A stretch of 64,000 nt of DNA from Pedobacter frigidisoli (GTDB lineage Bacteria > Bacteroidota > Bacteroidia > Sphingobacteriales > Sphingobacteriaceae): NCBI RefSeq assembly GCF_004331675.1, contig NZ_SJSN01000018.1, positions 40,135 through 104,134 on the forward strand. Direction: 5' to 3'. Shown here one piece after another: positions 6,974-15,956 of this stretch (position 1 is the first letter of the stretch; every line of letters starts with the position of its first letter). The position numbers and the translations under genes are program-made. Below the pieces are notes generated by a model. The model worked only from the letters and a program-made list of their open reading frames with translations. It searched no databases and was not told the origin of the DNA.

Positions 6974-9859
6974 CTATGGATTAAAAGTAAATGCTAGATA
7001 ATAAATCGCTCCTGCTGCTGGATTACCATAAGAAGTGATATAATACTTATTCATGATATTAGACCCACCCAATTTAATTGAAGACATTACCGATGGAATT
7101 TTTAAACTAACCTGGGCATCCAAGGTACTGTAGGCAGGAACTTGACCTGCTGAGAAAGAAGAGTTCCAGTAGAATTGATCTTGCCAGCGGTAGGAAATAT
7201 TGAAACCAAAGTTCTTGATGATTTCCCTATTTCCCAATCCTAGATTATAACGGATCTTTGGCGTGTTAAAATCATTGATATAATTTTCAGGAAGATCACC
7301 AATTTGATTATAGGATACGTTTCCGCTCACATTCCATTTACCCATTAGATAATCTAGGCCTAAAGCACCACCATATGAGGTTACTTCGCCTTCGGCATTG
7401 ATTGGCACACCATATTTAACAAAGCTTCCACCAACATTTTGGTAAACATTGACCGCTGTAATAAAGTTCTTATATTGATTGTAGTAAGCATAAGCATCGA
7501 TTAATAATCTTGGGCCTAACAATCCTTTATAACCAATCTCATAGGCTTTAACACTTTCTGGTCTCACGCCCCTAGCATCAAAAGTGTATTTTTGAAGTAA
7601 TGCAGGATTGGCAGCCCCGCCAATAACTGAGGCTAAGTAAGCCCTGTAGCTTGCTTCTGTATATCCTTTGGTCGCTTCAACATTCAATCCATATTTGCTC
7701 AAGAATTCTGGTAGACCGCCGATTAAACGCTGAGATCCTCCTCCAACTGAAAGATCTATGTACTGATTTTGAGTAGTTGGATTACGATATCCCGTTTGAA
7801 ATGACAAACGGATATTATTGTTTTTAGCAACAGTAAATACACCTGTTATTCTAGGGGTGAAACGTCCCTCAAAATTCGTGCTCTTATCATAACGGCCAGC
7901 AACTGTCAATTTAAATACCTCACCAAATTTTTTACCTACCTGGGCAAAAGCACCATATTCATCAATATCGATCTTACGATTTAAATCGTCGAAGATTGTA
8001 CCACCAGATCTTAATTGATAAGTTCTTGAGGAAGCACCAACCTGAAATTCCAGGGCATTATTCAGCAGGTTTGTAAAATTGTACATTCCCTCATAATGGT
8101 AAAGATTTGTTTTATCATCAAACTTTGCTCCATAGATCCCCTTACTTGCATCAGTTGCACTAATGGTTGTATTCTTGATCTGCTCTTTCGCCACGGCAAA
8201 ATTAGTTGAACCAGGCGCAAACCTTCCAGCATCGGCAGTCGCTCTTGCCGCTGCCTGAGCCGCAGCATCACTTGCTCCTTGTGACCTTGCCGCTGAATAG
8301 GCAATGGTATATGTTGGAAACCAAGCTGCTGCAGTAGGACTTGACTTTTCATTGATATAACTTCCTAAGATTGAAGAGATATATGAATCGCCTGAACGTT
8401 CTTGAGTAGTGTAGCCTCTTAAGAAGAAATCCTGACCTTTCAACTCTAATTTATACTGACCAATATTAAAATTACGTAAGGAGTAACGATCGGAACCTGT
8501 ATAGACCGAAGTTCCCGTTCCCCAGTTAGCTTGTGCTACCAATTGAATTGTTGGGGTAAAATTATAATAGGCCGCACCCGACATTTTCATCGATTTGGTA
8601 TTATAATCAACCAAATCCTCCTCGTTATAACCTGTCCTAGAAACCGTTTGGCTTGCAGTTGTTCCTTTGTTTAGGCTATATACTACGCCTAAAAACGGCA
8701 AGGCAGGCCTTAATGCCGCATACGCTGGGTTGGTACTAACCAGGGTAACAATTTGAGGGTAGGTTAATCCACTGCCAATAAAGCTGTTGAATGCACCAAA
8801 CCCTGCTGGAGAGGAAGCCTGGAAAGCGGCCTGTACCGATCTTGCTGCGCCTAATAAATTTGAATTCACCTCATCACCATAAGAGTTGACCCCATCATAC
8901 CCCGGATCAGATATTCTGTCACCAGGTTTTACACCATTCGCCACTCTATCAAAATTAGAATAGTTATTCGCCATCCAATCTTTTGCCTGCAGGAATGAAA
9001 ATGCGGCCTTGACCCCGAACTTGTTGTTCCATGATTTGGCCAAACGTACATCCAATTGGTTAAAAGGTTGTACGCTGCTGTTATCGTCATTTACATGATT
9101 TACGCCAGTCTTATATTGAAAACTTGCACCTTGATATTTGAATGGATCCTTAGAGGTCATCAACAACGTTCCATTGATACCACCAGCGCCATATAATGCC
9201 GAAGATGCTCCCGGTAAAAGTTCGACGTTATCGATATCCAACTCGGTTATACCTACAATATTTCCAACGGAGAAATTCAAGCCTGGTGCCTGGTTATCCA
9301 TTCCGTCGATATATTGATTGAAACGGGTATTACCATTTGAGTTGAAACCACGGGTATTAATCGACTTGAAAGTTAAACTCTGCATACTGCTCTCTACTCC
9401 TTTCATATTATTCAAGGCATCGTAGAAGGATGGTGCGGCAATTTCCCGAATTGAGGCAGCGCTCATGCGCTCAATGGAAACTGGAGATTCCAATATGCGC
9501 TCTGGCGTTCTCGATGCAGAAACCACAACGTCCCCTCCCAATTGCACAGCGGTTTCCAGTTCCAGGTTGATGCCCGTGGTACTGCCCGTAACCTGCTGCT
9601 CTACCGTTCCGTAACCTACATAAGAAGCAACTATGGTAAACGGAGCTTTGGCGGCTGTTGTAAATGAAAAAGTTCCATTACTCGAGGATGCCGTACCACC
9701 GGATTGACCTTTAATGGTAACACTAACGCCTGCCAACCCTTCTTTTGATTGCTTATCCTTTACGGTTCCGCTAACCGTAATGCTCTGTGCCCGTGCCGCA
9801 ATGTTTATTGCACACACAAAAAATAACACATAGAAGATCTGTGTAAAAATTCTGCTCAT
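6974..9859 (-). CDS. TonB-dependent receptor with CarboxypepD_reg-like N-terminal domain
   Basis: Complete 961-residue outer-membrane receptor. The signal peptide ends near residue 24 (AARAQS). An immunoglobulin-like carboxypeptidase-regulatory domain follows (about 27-110, GTVKDKQSKEGLAGVSVTIKG), then the plug (about 113-240, with RGFNSNGNTRFNQYIDGMDN and VELLPGASSALYGAGGINGT), then a 22-strand type barrel ending in YYLAFTFNP with a terminal aromatic strand. This N-terminal domain is typical of Bacteroidota receptors. No SusD partner is adjacent and the SusC C-terminal signature was not seen, so it is better called a general TonB receptor. It is on the same strand as the alpha-glucan genes but separated by a terminator and about 230 bp, so a shared role is only a guess. 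Confidence 0.95.
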   Translation of the reverse strand: MSRIFTQIFYVLFFVCAINIAARAQSITVSGTVKDKQSKEGLAGVSVTIKGQSGGTASSSNGTFSFTTAAKAPFTIVASYVGYGTVEQQVTGSTTGINLELETAVQLGGDVVVSASRTPERILESPVSIERMSAASIREIAAPSFYDALNNMKGVESSMQSLTFKSINTRGFNSNGNTRFNQYIDGMDNQAPGLNFSVGNIVGITELDIDNVELLPGASSALYGAGGINGTLLMTSKDPFKYQGASFQYKTGVNHVNDDNSSVQPFNQLDVRLAKSWNNKFGVKAAFSFLQAKDWMANNYSNFDRVANGVKPGDRISDPGYDGVNSYGDEVNSNLLGAARSVQAAFQASSPAGFGAFNSFIGSGLTYPQIVTLVSTNPAYAALRPALPFLGVVYSLNKGTTASQTVSRTGYNEEDLVDYNTKSMKMSGAAYYNFTPTIQLVAQANWGTGTSVYTGSDRYSLRNFNIGQYKLELKGQDFFLRGYTTQERSGDSYISSILGSYINEKSSPTAAAWFPTYTIAYSAARSQGASDAAAQAAARATADAGRFAPGSTNFAVAKEQIKNTTISATDASKGIYGAKFDDKTNLYHYEGMYNFTNLLNNALEFQVGASSRTYQLRSGGTIFDDLNRKIDIDEYGAFAQVGKKFGEVFKLTVAGRYDKSTNFEGRFTPRITGVFTVAKNNNIRLSFQTGYRNPTTQNQYIDLSVGGGSQRLIGGLPEFLSKYGLNVEATKGYTEASYRAYLASVIGGAANPALLQKYTFDARGVRPESVKAYEIGYKGLLGPRLLIDAYAYYNQYKNFITAVNVYQNVGGSFVKYGVPINAEGEVTSYGGALGLDYLMGKWNVSGNVSYNQIGDLPENYINDFNTPKIRYNLGLGNREIIKNFGFNISYRWQDQFYWNSSFSAGQVPAYSTLDAQVSLKIPSVMSSIKLGGSNIMNKYYITSYGNPAAGAIYYLAFTFNP

Positions 9860-9967
9860 AAATGATTGTTAATTTGGTTATTTGTAATATTAGTTAGTTA
9901 AACTTAAATGCTTTTTTTCAATTAAACAAATTATGTTTGCATAATAATTTCAAATCAATTTATAATT

Positions 9968-9996
9968 TTGATTGATACCCAGTTTGTTGTATTTTG
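9968..9996 (+). promoter_or_regulatory. Promoter for the penicillin-acylase-family gene
   Basis: TTTTG ending at 9970 and TATTTTG at 9990-9996 are spaced 19 bp. The -7 element is one T shorter than TAnnTTTG. The predicted start is near 10003, giving a leader of about 55 nt before the ATG at 10058. Confidence 0.5.
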
Positions 9997-10057
9997 CAAT
10001 AAACATAAATCATCATTTTACTTTACCTTAGTAACTTGAGATATTTAGCTAACCATT

Positions 10058-12487
10058 ATGAATAAAATTAAAGCTCTATTCTGCCTCGTAATCCCTATAG
10101 CACTAGCCTTCTTATTTAACACCAAATTAGGAAGTACTCCCCCACTCCTAAAATTTTTAAATCCATTTATGGGTTTTTGGCAAAATGCCGAAAACAACCA
10201 TTTTATGTTCAATCATAAGGCCAAGATCAAGGGCGCTATCGATGAGATCGAAATCGTCTTTGATGACAGGATGATTCCGCACATTTTCGCAAGGAATGAC
10301 CACGATCTTTATTTGGCACAAGGTTATGTTACAGCCATGCATCGCCTTTGGCAGATGGATTTTCAAACGCGTTTTGCTGCTGGAAGAATTAGTGAGGTAG
10401 TGGGTGATAAGGCCATTGAGGTAGATCGATATCAGCGCAGAATGGGCATGGTCTATGGAGCAGAAAATTCATTAAAAGGCATGATGGCCAATCCAAAATC
10501 CAAGGAAATGATCTTGGCCTATACCGATGGCATTAATGCCTACATCAAAACACTTTCACACGCAAATTATCCGCTGGAATATAAGATACTGGATTTTAGG
10601 CCCGAAAACTGGACACCCGTAAAATGTGCGCTGCTACTTAAGCAGATGTCTGCGGTTTTGGCCATGGGTTCTGATGAATTTTACATGACCAATATCTTAA
10701 GGAAATTCGGTCCAGACATTACAAAAGATCTTTTTCCCGATTACCCATTCCGTGAGGATCCTATAATTCCTGTTGGAACAAAATGGGATTTTTCTCCGCT
10801 CCCAACGCCAAAAACACCAGAAAGCTTTACAAAGGCAATTACTGGTGAGGTAAGAACAAGGGAAAAGATTGAGGGGATTGGCAGTAATAATTGGGCACTA
10901 TCTGGCTCAAAAACTGCTTCAGGATTCCCAATTTTAGCCAATGATCCTCATTTGGATCTCACACTTCCATCCATCTGGTACCAAATTCAATTGCATGCCC
11001 CTGGTGTAAATTCCTATGGTGTCTCACTTCCTGGTGCGCCAGGAATTATCATCGGTTTCAACCAGAAAATTGCCTGGGGCGTTACCAATGTGGCGGCTGA
11101 TGTTCTAGATTTTTATCAAATCAAGTTTAAGGACACTACCCATAACGAATACTGGTATAACAATAAATGGAATGCAACCACCAAGCGATTGGAAACGATA
11201 AAAGTTAGAGGTGGCAAGGATGAAATCGATACTGTTTTCTATACCCATCATGGTCCGGTTGTCTATTTTCAGAAGCCAAAATATGGTCGGGCGAACAACG
11301 TTCCTGTTGGCGATGCACTACGCTGGATTGCGCATGACAGCTCCAACGAGCTCATGACTTTCTACTATTTAAATCGAGGAAAAGACTATACTGATTACCG
11401 TAAGGCACTTACCTATTATACTGCGCCGGCACAAAATTTTGTTTTCGCCAGTGTGGATAATGATATTGCCATTACACCCAATGGAAAATTCCCCTTAAAA
11501 TGGAAAGACCAGGGTAAGTTTATTCTGGATGGAACTGATCCGGCCTACGATTGGCAAGGCTGGATTCCCGCAGCGCAAAATCCAACCGTTAAAAACCCAC
11601 CACGAGGTTTTGTGAGCTCGGCAAATCAATCCTCTACAGATACAACCTATCCCTATTATATCAATTGGGAATTTGCACCGTATGAGCGGGGAAAAAGAAT
11701 TAACGAACGTTTAGGGGCAATGAGCAAGGCAACAATGGATAGCATCAGGTTGATGCAAACAGACAATTACAGCATTATGGCACAAAATCTTGTTCCAGCC
11801 CTTGTTCCACTATTGGATAATGAAAAACTAAATGCAACGCAAAAAGAGTCATTAAACTACATAAACAAATGGAACAAGCGTTATGATGCTGATCAGATTG
11901 CGGCAAGTGTTTTCGAAATCTGGACCAAGCGCTTGTCTTTCAATATCTGGAATGATGAGTTTGAGGTGGAGGGTATCCCAATGCGTTATCCATCCAGGGA
12001 TCGTACTGTCGAAATGATCCTCAAGGAACCAAATGCTTCTTGGTACGACAACATCAAAACCACTCAAAAAGAAACATTAAGCGACTTGGTCAATGAGGCA
12101 TTTAAATATAGCTGCGATAGTCTAGAACTCAGGTTTGGTCCAATAAACAAGGATTGGAACTGGTCTAACGTGAAGCAGACCAACGTTCCTCATTTGGCTA
12201 AAATCCCGGGATTTGGCTCGCAGGTATTACAAATTGGAGGTGGAAAAAGCACTATAAATGCCTTGAGCGAAACCAATGGCCCATCGTGGAGAATGGTTAT
12301 CGAACTTGGAAAAACCCCAAAGGGTCATGGCGTTTACCCTGGCGGACAATCGGGGAACCCGGGCAGCAAGTATTACGATAATATGATCGATACTTGGGCA
12401 AGCGGAAAACTTTATGATCTTTTCTATATGCAAACGCCTGATGATAGATCGGGCACAATTATCTCTCGTTTAAAAATTTCAAAATAG
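10058..12487 (+). CDS. Penicillin acylase family Ntn-hydrolase (S45)
   Basis: A precursor that self-cleaves into alpha and beta chains and hydrolyses amide bonds, in relatives penicillins, acyl-homoserine lactones or other N-acyl compounds. An N-terminal hydrophobic segment (about 5-21) marks export. The alpha chain contains the usual AQGYVTAMHRLWQMDFQTR block (about 88-106). The beta chain starts at Ser276 in GIGSNNWALSG, the N-terminal nucleophile formed by cleavage of the Gly-Ser bond. NDPHLDLTLPSIWYQ and the late GGQSGNPGSKYYDN block are also conserved in the family. At 809 residues it has typical length. Substrate cannot be told; quorum quenching is a known activity of relatives but is not shown here. 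A small membrane-protein gene follows after 6 bp. Confidence 0.92.
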   Translation: MNKIKALFCLVIPIALAFLFNTKLGSTPPLLKFLNPFMGFWQNAENNHFMFNHKAKIKGAIDEIEIVFDDRMIPHIFARNDHDLYLAQGYVTAMHRLWQMDFQTRFAAGRISEVVGDKAIEVDRYQRRMGMVYGAENSLKGMMANPKSKEMILAYTDGINAYIKTLSHANYPLEYKILDFRPENWTPVKCALLLKQMSAVLAMGSDEFYMTNILRKFGPDITKDLFPDYPFREDPIIPVGTKWDFSPLPTPKTPESFTKAITGEVRTREKIEGIGSNNWALSGSKTASGFPILANDPHLDLTLPSIWYQIQLHAPGVNSYGVSLPGAPGIIIGFNQKIAWGVTNVAADVLDFYQIKFKDTTHNEYWYNNKWNATTKRLETIKVRGGKDEIDTVFYTHHGPVVYFQKPKYGRANNVPVGDALRWIAHDSSNELMTFYYLNRGKDYTDYRKALTYYTAPAQNFVFASVDNDIAITPNGKFPLKWKDQGKFILDGTDPAYDWQGWIPAAQNPTVKNPPRGFVSSANQSSTDTTYPYYINWEFAPYERGKRINERLGAMSKATMDSIRLMQTDNYSIMAQNLVPALVPLLDNEKLNATQKESLNYINKWNKRYDADQIAASVFEIWTKRLSFNIWNDEFEVEGIPMRYPSRDRTVEMILKEPNASWYDNIKTTQKETLSDLVNEAFKYSCDSLELRFGPINKDWNWSNVKQTNVPHLAKIPGFGSQVLQIGGGKSTINALSETNGPSWRMVIELGKTPKGHGVYPGGQSGNPGSKYYDNMIDTWASGKLYDLFYMQTPDDRSGTIISRLKISK

Positions 12488-12493
12488 CATCAC

Positions 12494-12853
12494 ATGGTTT
12501 TCATCGTTATATTAATTATCTGCTTCTTACTCCAAATGGTTGCACCCTGGTGGATCATGATTGTAATCTCATTTACAACCTGTGGCATTATCGGAAAAAC
12601 AGGCAAGATCGCTTTTTGGCAATCCTTTCTTGCAATTTTTCTACTTTGGATTGGCTATGCCCTGTTCAAAAGTTTACCAAACGACAACGTTCTGGCCAGC
12701 CGAGTTGCTATAATGACAGGCATTAAACTTTGGTGGGCACTTCTACTGGTCACCGGAATATTGAGCGGGCTGGTTGCGGGAATAAGTGGCTTTTGTGGCT
12801 ATCAATTCCGCATGGCGATGCTAGCAAAAAAAACTGACGAAAAAATAGCATAA
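12494..12853 (+). CDS. Small integral membrane protein of unknown function
   Basis: A 119-residue protein with about four hydrophobic segments (roughly 2-20, 22-35, 42-60 and 76-100) and a short basic tail with KKTDEK. No family was recognised. It starts 6 bp after the penicillin-acylase-family gene, which strongly suggests translation from the same mRNA, so it may be a membrane partner or simply a co-expressed gene. Confidence 0.75.
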   Translation: MVFIVILIICFLLQMVAPWWIMIVISFTTCGIIGKTGKIAFWQSFLAIFLLWIGYALFKSLPNDNVLASRVAIMTGIKLWWALLLVTGILSGLVAGISGFCGYQFRMAMLAKKTDEKIA

Positions 12854-12860
12854 TGCTTCG

Positions 12861-12868
12861 TACTTTTG
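12861..12868 (+). promoter_or_regulatory. -7 box (TACTTTTG) 4 nt before a GTG start
   Basis: TACTTTTG is an exact TAnnTTTG match whose last base is followed by only 4 nt before the GTG at 12873. If used, the mRNA would begin at or next to the start codon. No clear -33 TTG is seen. Confidence 0.45.
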
Positions 12869-12872
12869 CATC

Positions 12873-13856
12873 GTGAATACGAGAGCTGAAGATATATTTT
12901 CTGTACATACCAAGGAGGATTTTGAAAAAATTGCCCTAAACATTTTTAGGCATCAAGCAGAAAACTGCAACATTTACAGGGAATATATTCATCATTTGCA
13001 TGTGGAGATTGACGGGGTTTCCGAAATCCCACAAATACCCTTTCTTCCGATCAGCTTTTTTAAGAGCCACAGTATCTTGAGTAATAACGATCCGATTAAG
13101 GTAAGCTTTAGTAGCTCGGGCACTACTGGGATGATTCAGAGCAGTCACCATGTTACCGAGGTAAGGCTATATGAACAAAGTTATTTGCAAGCCTTTAATC
13201 AGTTTTATGGCAATGTGGAGGATTATTGTTTTCTGGCCCTACTTCCATCCTATCAGGAAAGATCGGGTTCCTCATTAATTTATATGGTTGATGATCTGAT
13301 CAAAAAAAGCAACCATCCGCAAAGTGGCTACTTCCTCTATAACCATGATGAACTGCTAGAGACCTTGCTTCAACTAAAATCAAAAAACCAAAAGACGGTC
13401 TTAATTGGCGTGACTTATGCCTTATTGGATCTCATCGAGAAATACGACATCGATTTCCCCGAACTCATTGTAATGGAAACTGGCGGTATGAAAGGCAAGC
13501 GTAAGGAAATGGTTCGCGAAGAACTTCATCAGGGATTGACAAAAGGTTTCGGCATTTCGGCTATCCACAGTGAGTATGGAATGACGGAATTGCTTTCTCA
13601 GGCCTATTCTTTGGGCGATGGAATCTTCAACTGCCCAGGGTGGATGAAAGTCTTGATCAGGGATACAAATGATCCATTAACACTTATTGCGAACGGAAAA
13701 ACAGGCGGCATAAACGTCATTGATTTGGCTAACATCAATTCATGCAGTTTTATCGCCACACAAGATCTGGGTAGGATAAACCCTGATGGAAGTTTTGAGG
13801 TATTGGGGAGATTCGACAATGCCGATATCAGGGGCTGTAACCTATTGGTTCAATAG
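12873..13856 (+). CDS. LuxE/PaaK-like acyl-protein synthetase (adenylating ligase)
   Basis: Belongs to the ANL adenylating superfamily, closest in form to LuxE acyl-protein synthetases. The phosphate-binding motif SFSSSGTTGM is near residues 72-81, and a later YGMTELLSQAYS block near 231 matches the substrate/adenine-binding region. It lacks the large C-terminal lid of full acyl-CoA ligases, consistent with 327 residues. The start is GTG; no ATG occurs early in frame, and the N-terminal TRAEDIF helix looks native. The 3' end overlaps the convergent fur gene by 15 bp. The acyl substrate and acceptor are unknown; no luxC/luxD partners are present. Confidence 0.85.
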   Translation: MNTRAEDIFSVHTKEDFEKIALNIFRHQAENCNIYREYIHHLHVEIDGVSEIPQIPFLPISFFKSHSILSNNDPIKVSFSSSGTTGMIQSSHHVTEVRLYEQSYLQAFNQFYGNVEDYCFLALLPSYQERSGSSLIYMVDDLIKKSNHPQSGYFLYNHDELLETLLQLKSKNQKTVLIGVTYALLDLIEKYDIDFPELIVMETGGMKGKRKEMVREELHQGLTKGFGISAIHSEYGMTELLSQAYSLGDGIFNCPGWMKVLIRDTNDPLTLIANGKTGGINVIDLANINSCSFIATQDLGRINPDGSFEVLGRFDNADIRGCNLLVQ

Positions 13857-14297
13857 TGATGAATTGATTTGATCGGCGCAAGCCGCACATGTACCAGTAG
13901 CAATTAAGTTAAGGTGGTTTACCCTAAATCCAGCTGGAACCTTAAAAGATGGAACCTTTACATTATCAAGGCAATAGATTTTCTGACAGCGATTACAGTT
14001 AAAATGAACATGCTCATCATGATGTGCCTTGGCGGTACATTTACCAGAGCAGATCGCGTAATTTGCTGTTCCATGGCTATCCAATACCTTATGGATAATC
14101 CCTTTTTCTTCAAAAGCTTGCAAAACACGGTAAAGCGTAACGCGATCGGCAGATTTGCCCATTAACTGTTCCAAATAGGGCTGCGATGTTGCAGAGTCCC
14201 TCCCACTTAGAATTTCCAGCACCTGCAACCTCGGAGCAGTTCTTTTCAATCCCTTTTTTACCAGTAGTTCTTCGAGAAGTGCTGTATTATTATCCAT
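13842..14297 (-). CDS. Fur-family metal-dependent transcriptional regulator
   Basis: A 151-residue DNA-binding regulator. The winged-helix domain (about 1-85) contains DRVTLYRVLQAFEEKGII. The dimerisation/metal domain has the HHDEHVHFNC cluster (92-101), a zinc Cys pair C101/C104 and a second pair C137/C140. Fur, Zur and PerR share this plan and sequence alone does not separate them; the lack of nearby iron or zinc transport genes leaves the metal undecided. A TATATTTG box about 18 nt upstream of the ATG gives a likely own promoter. The gene overlaps the 3' end of the LuxE-like gene on the opposite strand. Confidence 0.9.
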   Translation of the reverse strand: MDNNTALLEELLVKKGLKRTAPRLQVLEILSGRDSATSQPYLEQLMGKSADRVTLYRVLQAFEEKGIIHKVLDSHGTANYAICSGKCTAKAHHDEHVHFNCNRCQKIYCLDNVKVPSFKVPAGFRVNHLNLIATGTCAACADQINSSLLNQ

Positions 14298-14314
14298 TAC
14301 CGAACAAAAATAAA

Positions 14315-14322
14315 CAAATATA
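14315..14322 (-). promoter_or_regulatory. -7 box of the fur-family gene
   Basis: On the minus strand TATATTTG matches TAnnTTTG exactly and lies 17 nt before the ATG at 14297, predicting a leader of about 10-12 nt. Confidence 0.55.
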
Positions 14323-14351
14323 TCCTCAATTAGATCATTGGAAAAACCCTT

Positions 14352-14392
14352 TGAAACAACAAAGGTTCCAGATATTCAAATCCAGAACCCTT
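14352..14392 (-). terminator. Probable terminator of tyrS
   Basis: On the minus strand AAGGGTTC and GAACCTTT form an 8-bp stem (one G-T pair) that can extend with wobble pairs, followed by TTTGTTGTTT. It lies just downstream of the tyrS stop. Confidence 0.45.
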
Positions 14393-14412
14393 ACCTATAT
14401 TGATGATTTATC

Positions 14413-15699
14413 CTATTCAGCAACCAGGAGAAAATAATTTCTTCTACCTTTTTGCACCACAACAAACTGATCATTGATTAAATGCTCCGTATTGAAAACG
14501 AACGCTACATCGGCGACCTTTTCCTTGTTCACAGAAACACCACCGCCCTGAACTAGCTTTTTGGTTTCACCCTTTGATGGAAAAACAGTAGTATTTTCAG
14601 CAAGTAATGTAGCGATATCAATTCCGCCAGCCAATTCAGCTTTGGAAATCTTAAACTGGGGAATTCCCTCGAACATTTCCAGCACCTGGCTTTCGGAAAG
14701 CGTTTTCAAAAAGTCGAGCGAACTGTTGCCAAACAAAAACTCAGAGGTTTTGATAGCAGTTTCTAAGGCTTCAACAGAATGTGTTTTAACCGTTATATCT
14801 TCGGCTAAAGCTTTCTGCAAAATGCGTAAGTGGGGAGCAGCATCATGTTCCTTTTCTAGAGCCTCTATCTCCTCCTTATTCTTTAGGGTAAAAATCCTGA
14901 TCCATTTTTTAACGTCATCGTCAGATGCGTTTAACCAAAATTGGTAAAATTTATAGGGGGAGGTTTTTTCAGGATCTAGCCAAACTGCACCACTTTCTGT
15001 CTTACCAAACTTGGTTCCATCGGCCTTTTTAATTAACTGTGTAGTAATCGCATAAGCGGTCCCAGCATCTTTTCTTCTAATCAGTTCCGTTCCGGTAACG
15101 ATATTTCCCCATTGATCAGAACCACCCATTTGCACTAAACAGTTATTATTCTTCCATAAATGGTAGAAATCGTAACCCTGAATCAGTTGGTAGCAAAACT
15201 CTGTAAAAGACAATCCGGCATCACCCGATAAACGGCTTTTCACGCTGTCCTTGGCCATCATATAATTTACGGTGATATGCTTTCCTACATCCCTAATGAA
15301 TGTGAAAAGGTTCATATCCTTAAACCAATCGGCATTGTTAACCATTACCGCACCATTTCCGGAATCCTCAAACTTTAAGAATTTTTGCAATTGGGCTTTC
15401 ATTCCCTTAAGGTTGTACTCAATCATTTCTGGGGTTTGCAGGTTACGCTCATCAGATTTTCCCGATGGATCGCCAACCATTCCGGTAGCGCCACCCACAA
15501 GCGCAAATGGCTTATGTCCAGCTCTTTGAAAATGAATTAAGGTCATGATCTGCGTCAAATGTCCCACATGTAGCGAATCTGCAGTTGGGTCAAAACCGAT
15601 ATAACCAGAAGTCATGCCCTCGTTCAACTTTTCCTCCGTATTCGGCATAATATCATGCAGCATGCCTCGCCACCTTAATTCTTCAACAAAATTCGCCAT
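14413..15699 (-). CDS. tyrS: Tyrosyl-tRNA synthetase
   Basis: Charges tRNA-Tyr with tyrosine (class I aminoacyl-tRNA synthetase). The HIGH-type motif is HVGH at 44-47. The KMSKS-type loop appears as KFGKT, the usual TyrRS variant form with Thr in the last place. YDFYHLWKNNNCLVQMGGSDQWGN contains the tyrosine-binding block. The C-terminal part (about 345-428, ending in VVQKGRRNYFLLVAE) is the S4-like tRNA-binding domain with KLVQGGGVSVNKEKV. Its 428 residues match bacterial TyrRS. It is monocistronic, with a -7 box 30-37 nt upstream and a hairpin after the stop. Confidence 0.97.
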   Translation of the reverse strand: MANFVEELRWRGMLHDIMPNTEEKLNEGMTSGYIGFDPTADSLHVGHLTQIMTLIHFQRAGHKPFALVGGATGMVGDPSGKSDERNLQTPEMIEYNLKGMKAQLQKFLKFEDSGNGAVMVNNADWFKDMNLFTFIRDVGKHITVNYMMAKDSVKSRLSGDAGLSFTEFCYQLIQGYDFYHLWKNNNCLVQMGGSDQWGNIVTGTELIRRKDAGTAYAITTQLIKKADGTKFGKTESGAVWLDPEKTSPYKFYQFWLNASDDDVKKWIRIFTLKNKEEIEALEKEHDAAPHLRILQKALAEDITVKTHSVEALETAIKTSEFLFGNSSLDFLKTLSESQVLEMFEGIPQFKISKAELAGGIDIATLLAENTTVFPSKGETKKLVQGGGVSVNKEKVADVAFVFNTEHLINDQFVVVQKGRRNYFLLVAE

Positions 15700-15727
15700 T
15701 GTACAAACACTTTAATAATTGTGGCTG

Positions 15728-15735
15728 CAAAGATA
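15728..15735 (-). promoter_or_regulatory. -7 box of tyrS
   Basis: TATCTTTG on the minus strand is an exact match to TAnnTTTG. It is 28 nt upstream of the tyrS ATG, predicting a leader of about 20-25 nt. No T-box or other tRNA-sensing leader fits in that space. Confidence 0.6.
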
Positions 15736-15795
15736 AAATTTTAGCTGTAGAAAATTTTTAATTTTCAATCTAGTTTTCTGGCCTTATCATTATTA

Positions 15796-15834
15796 GAAAA
15801 GCAGGACCAGCAATTATGGCCAGTGTAGTCCTGC
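15796..15834 (-). terminator. Terminator of the patatin gene
   Basis: On the minus strand GCAGGAC and GTCCTGC form a perfect 7-bp stem followed by TTTTCTAAT. It lies about 120 bp past the patatin stop. Confidence 0.55.
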
Positions 15835-15956
15835 CATTTGCTTTACTCACCCAATAAAACCTGCAGGAAATTGAAGATCCTGAAATCGGCTTCGTGTTCG
15901 CTCCTGTTAGGTTTATTACAATTAAGCCGGTAATCCTAATTTGCGTTATTCCGGGC

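Noticed and set aside
10058..12487. Dedicated quorum-quenching locus
   Set aside because: Some S45 relatives cleave acyl-homoserine lactones, but no signalling gene or substrate evidence is present.
12873..13856. Bioluminescence (lux) operon
   Set aside because: The LuxE-like ligase has no luxA, luxB, luxC or luxD neighbour; single LuxE-like genes occur in many non-luminous bacteria.
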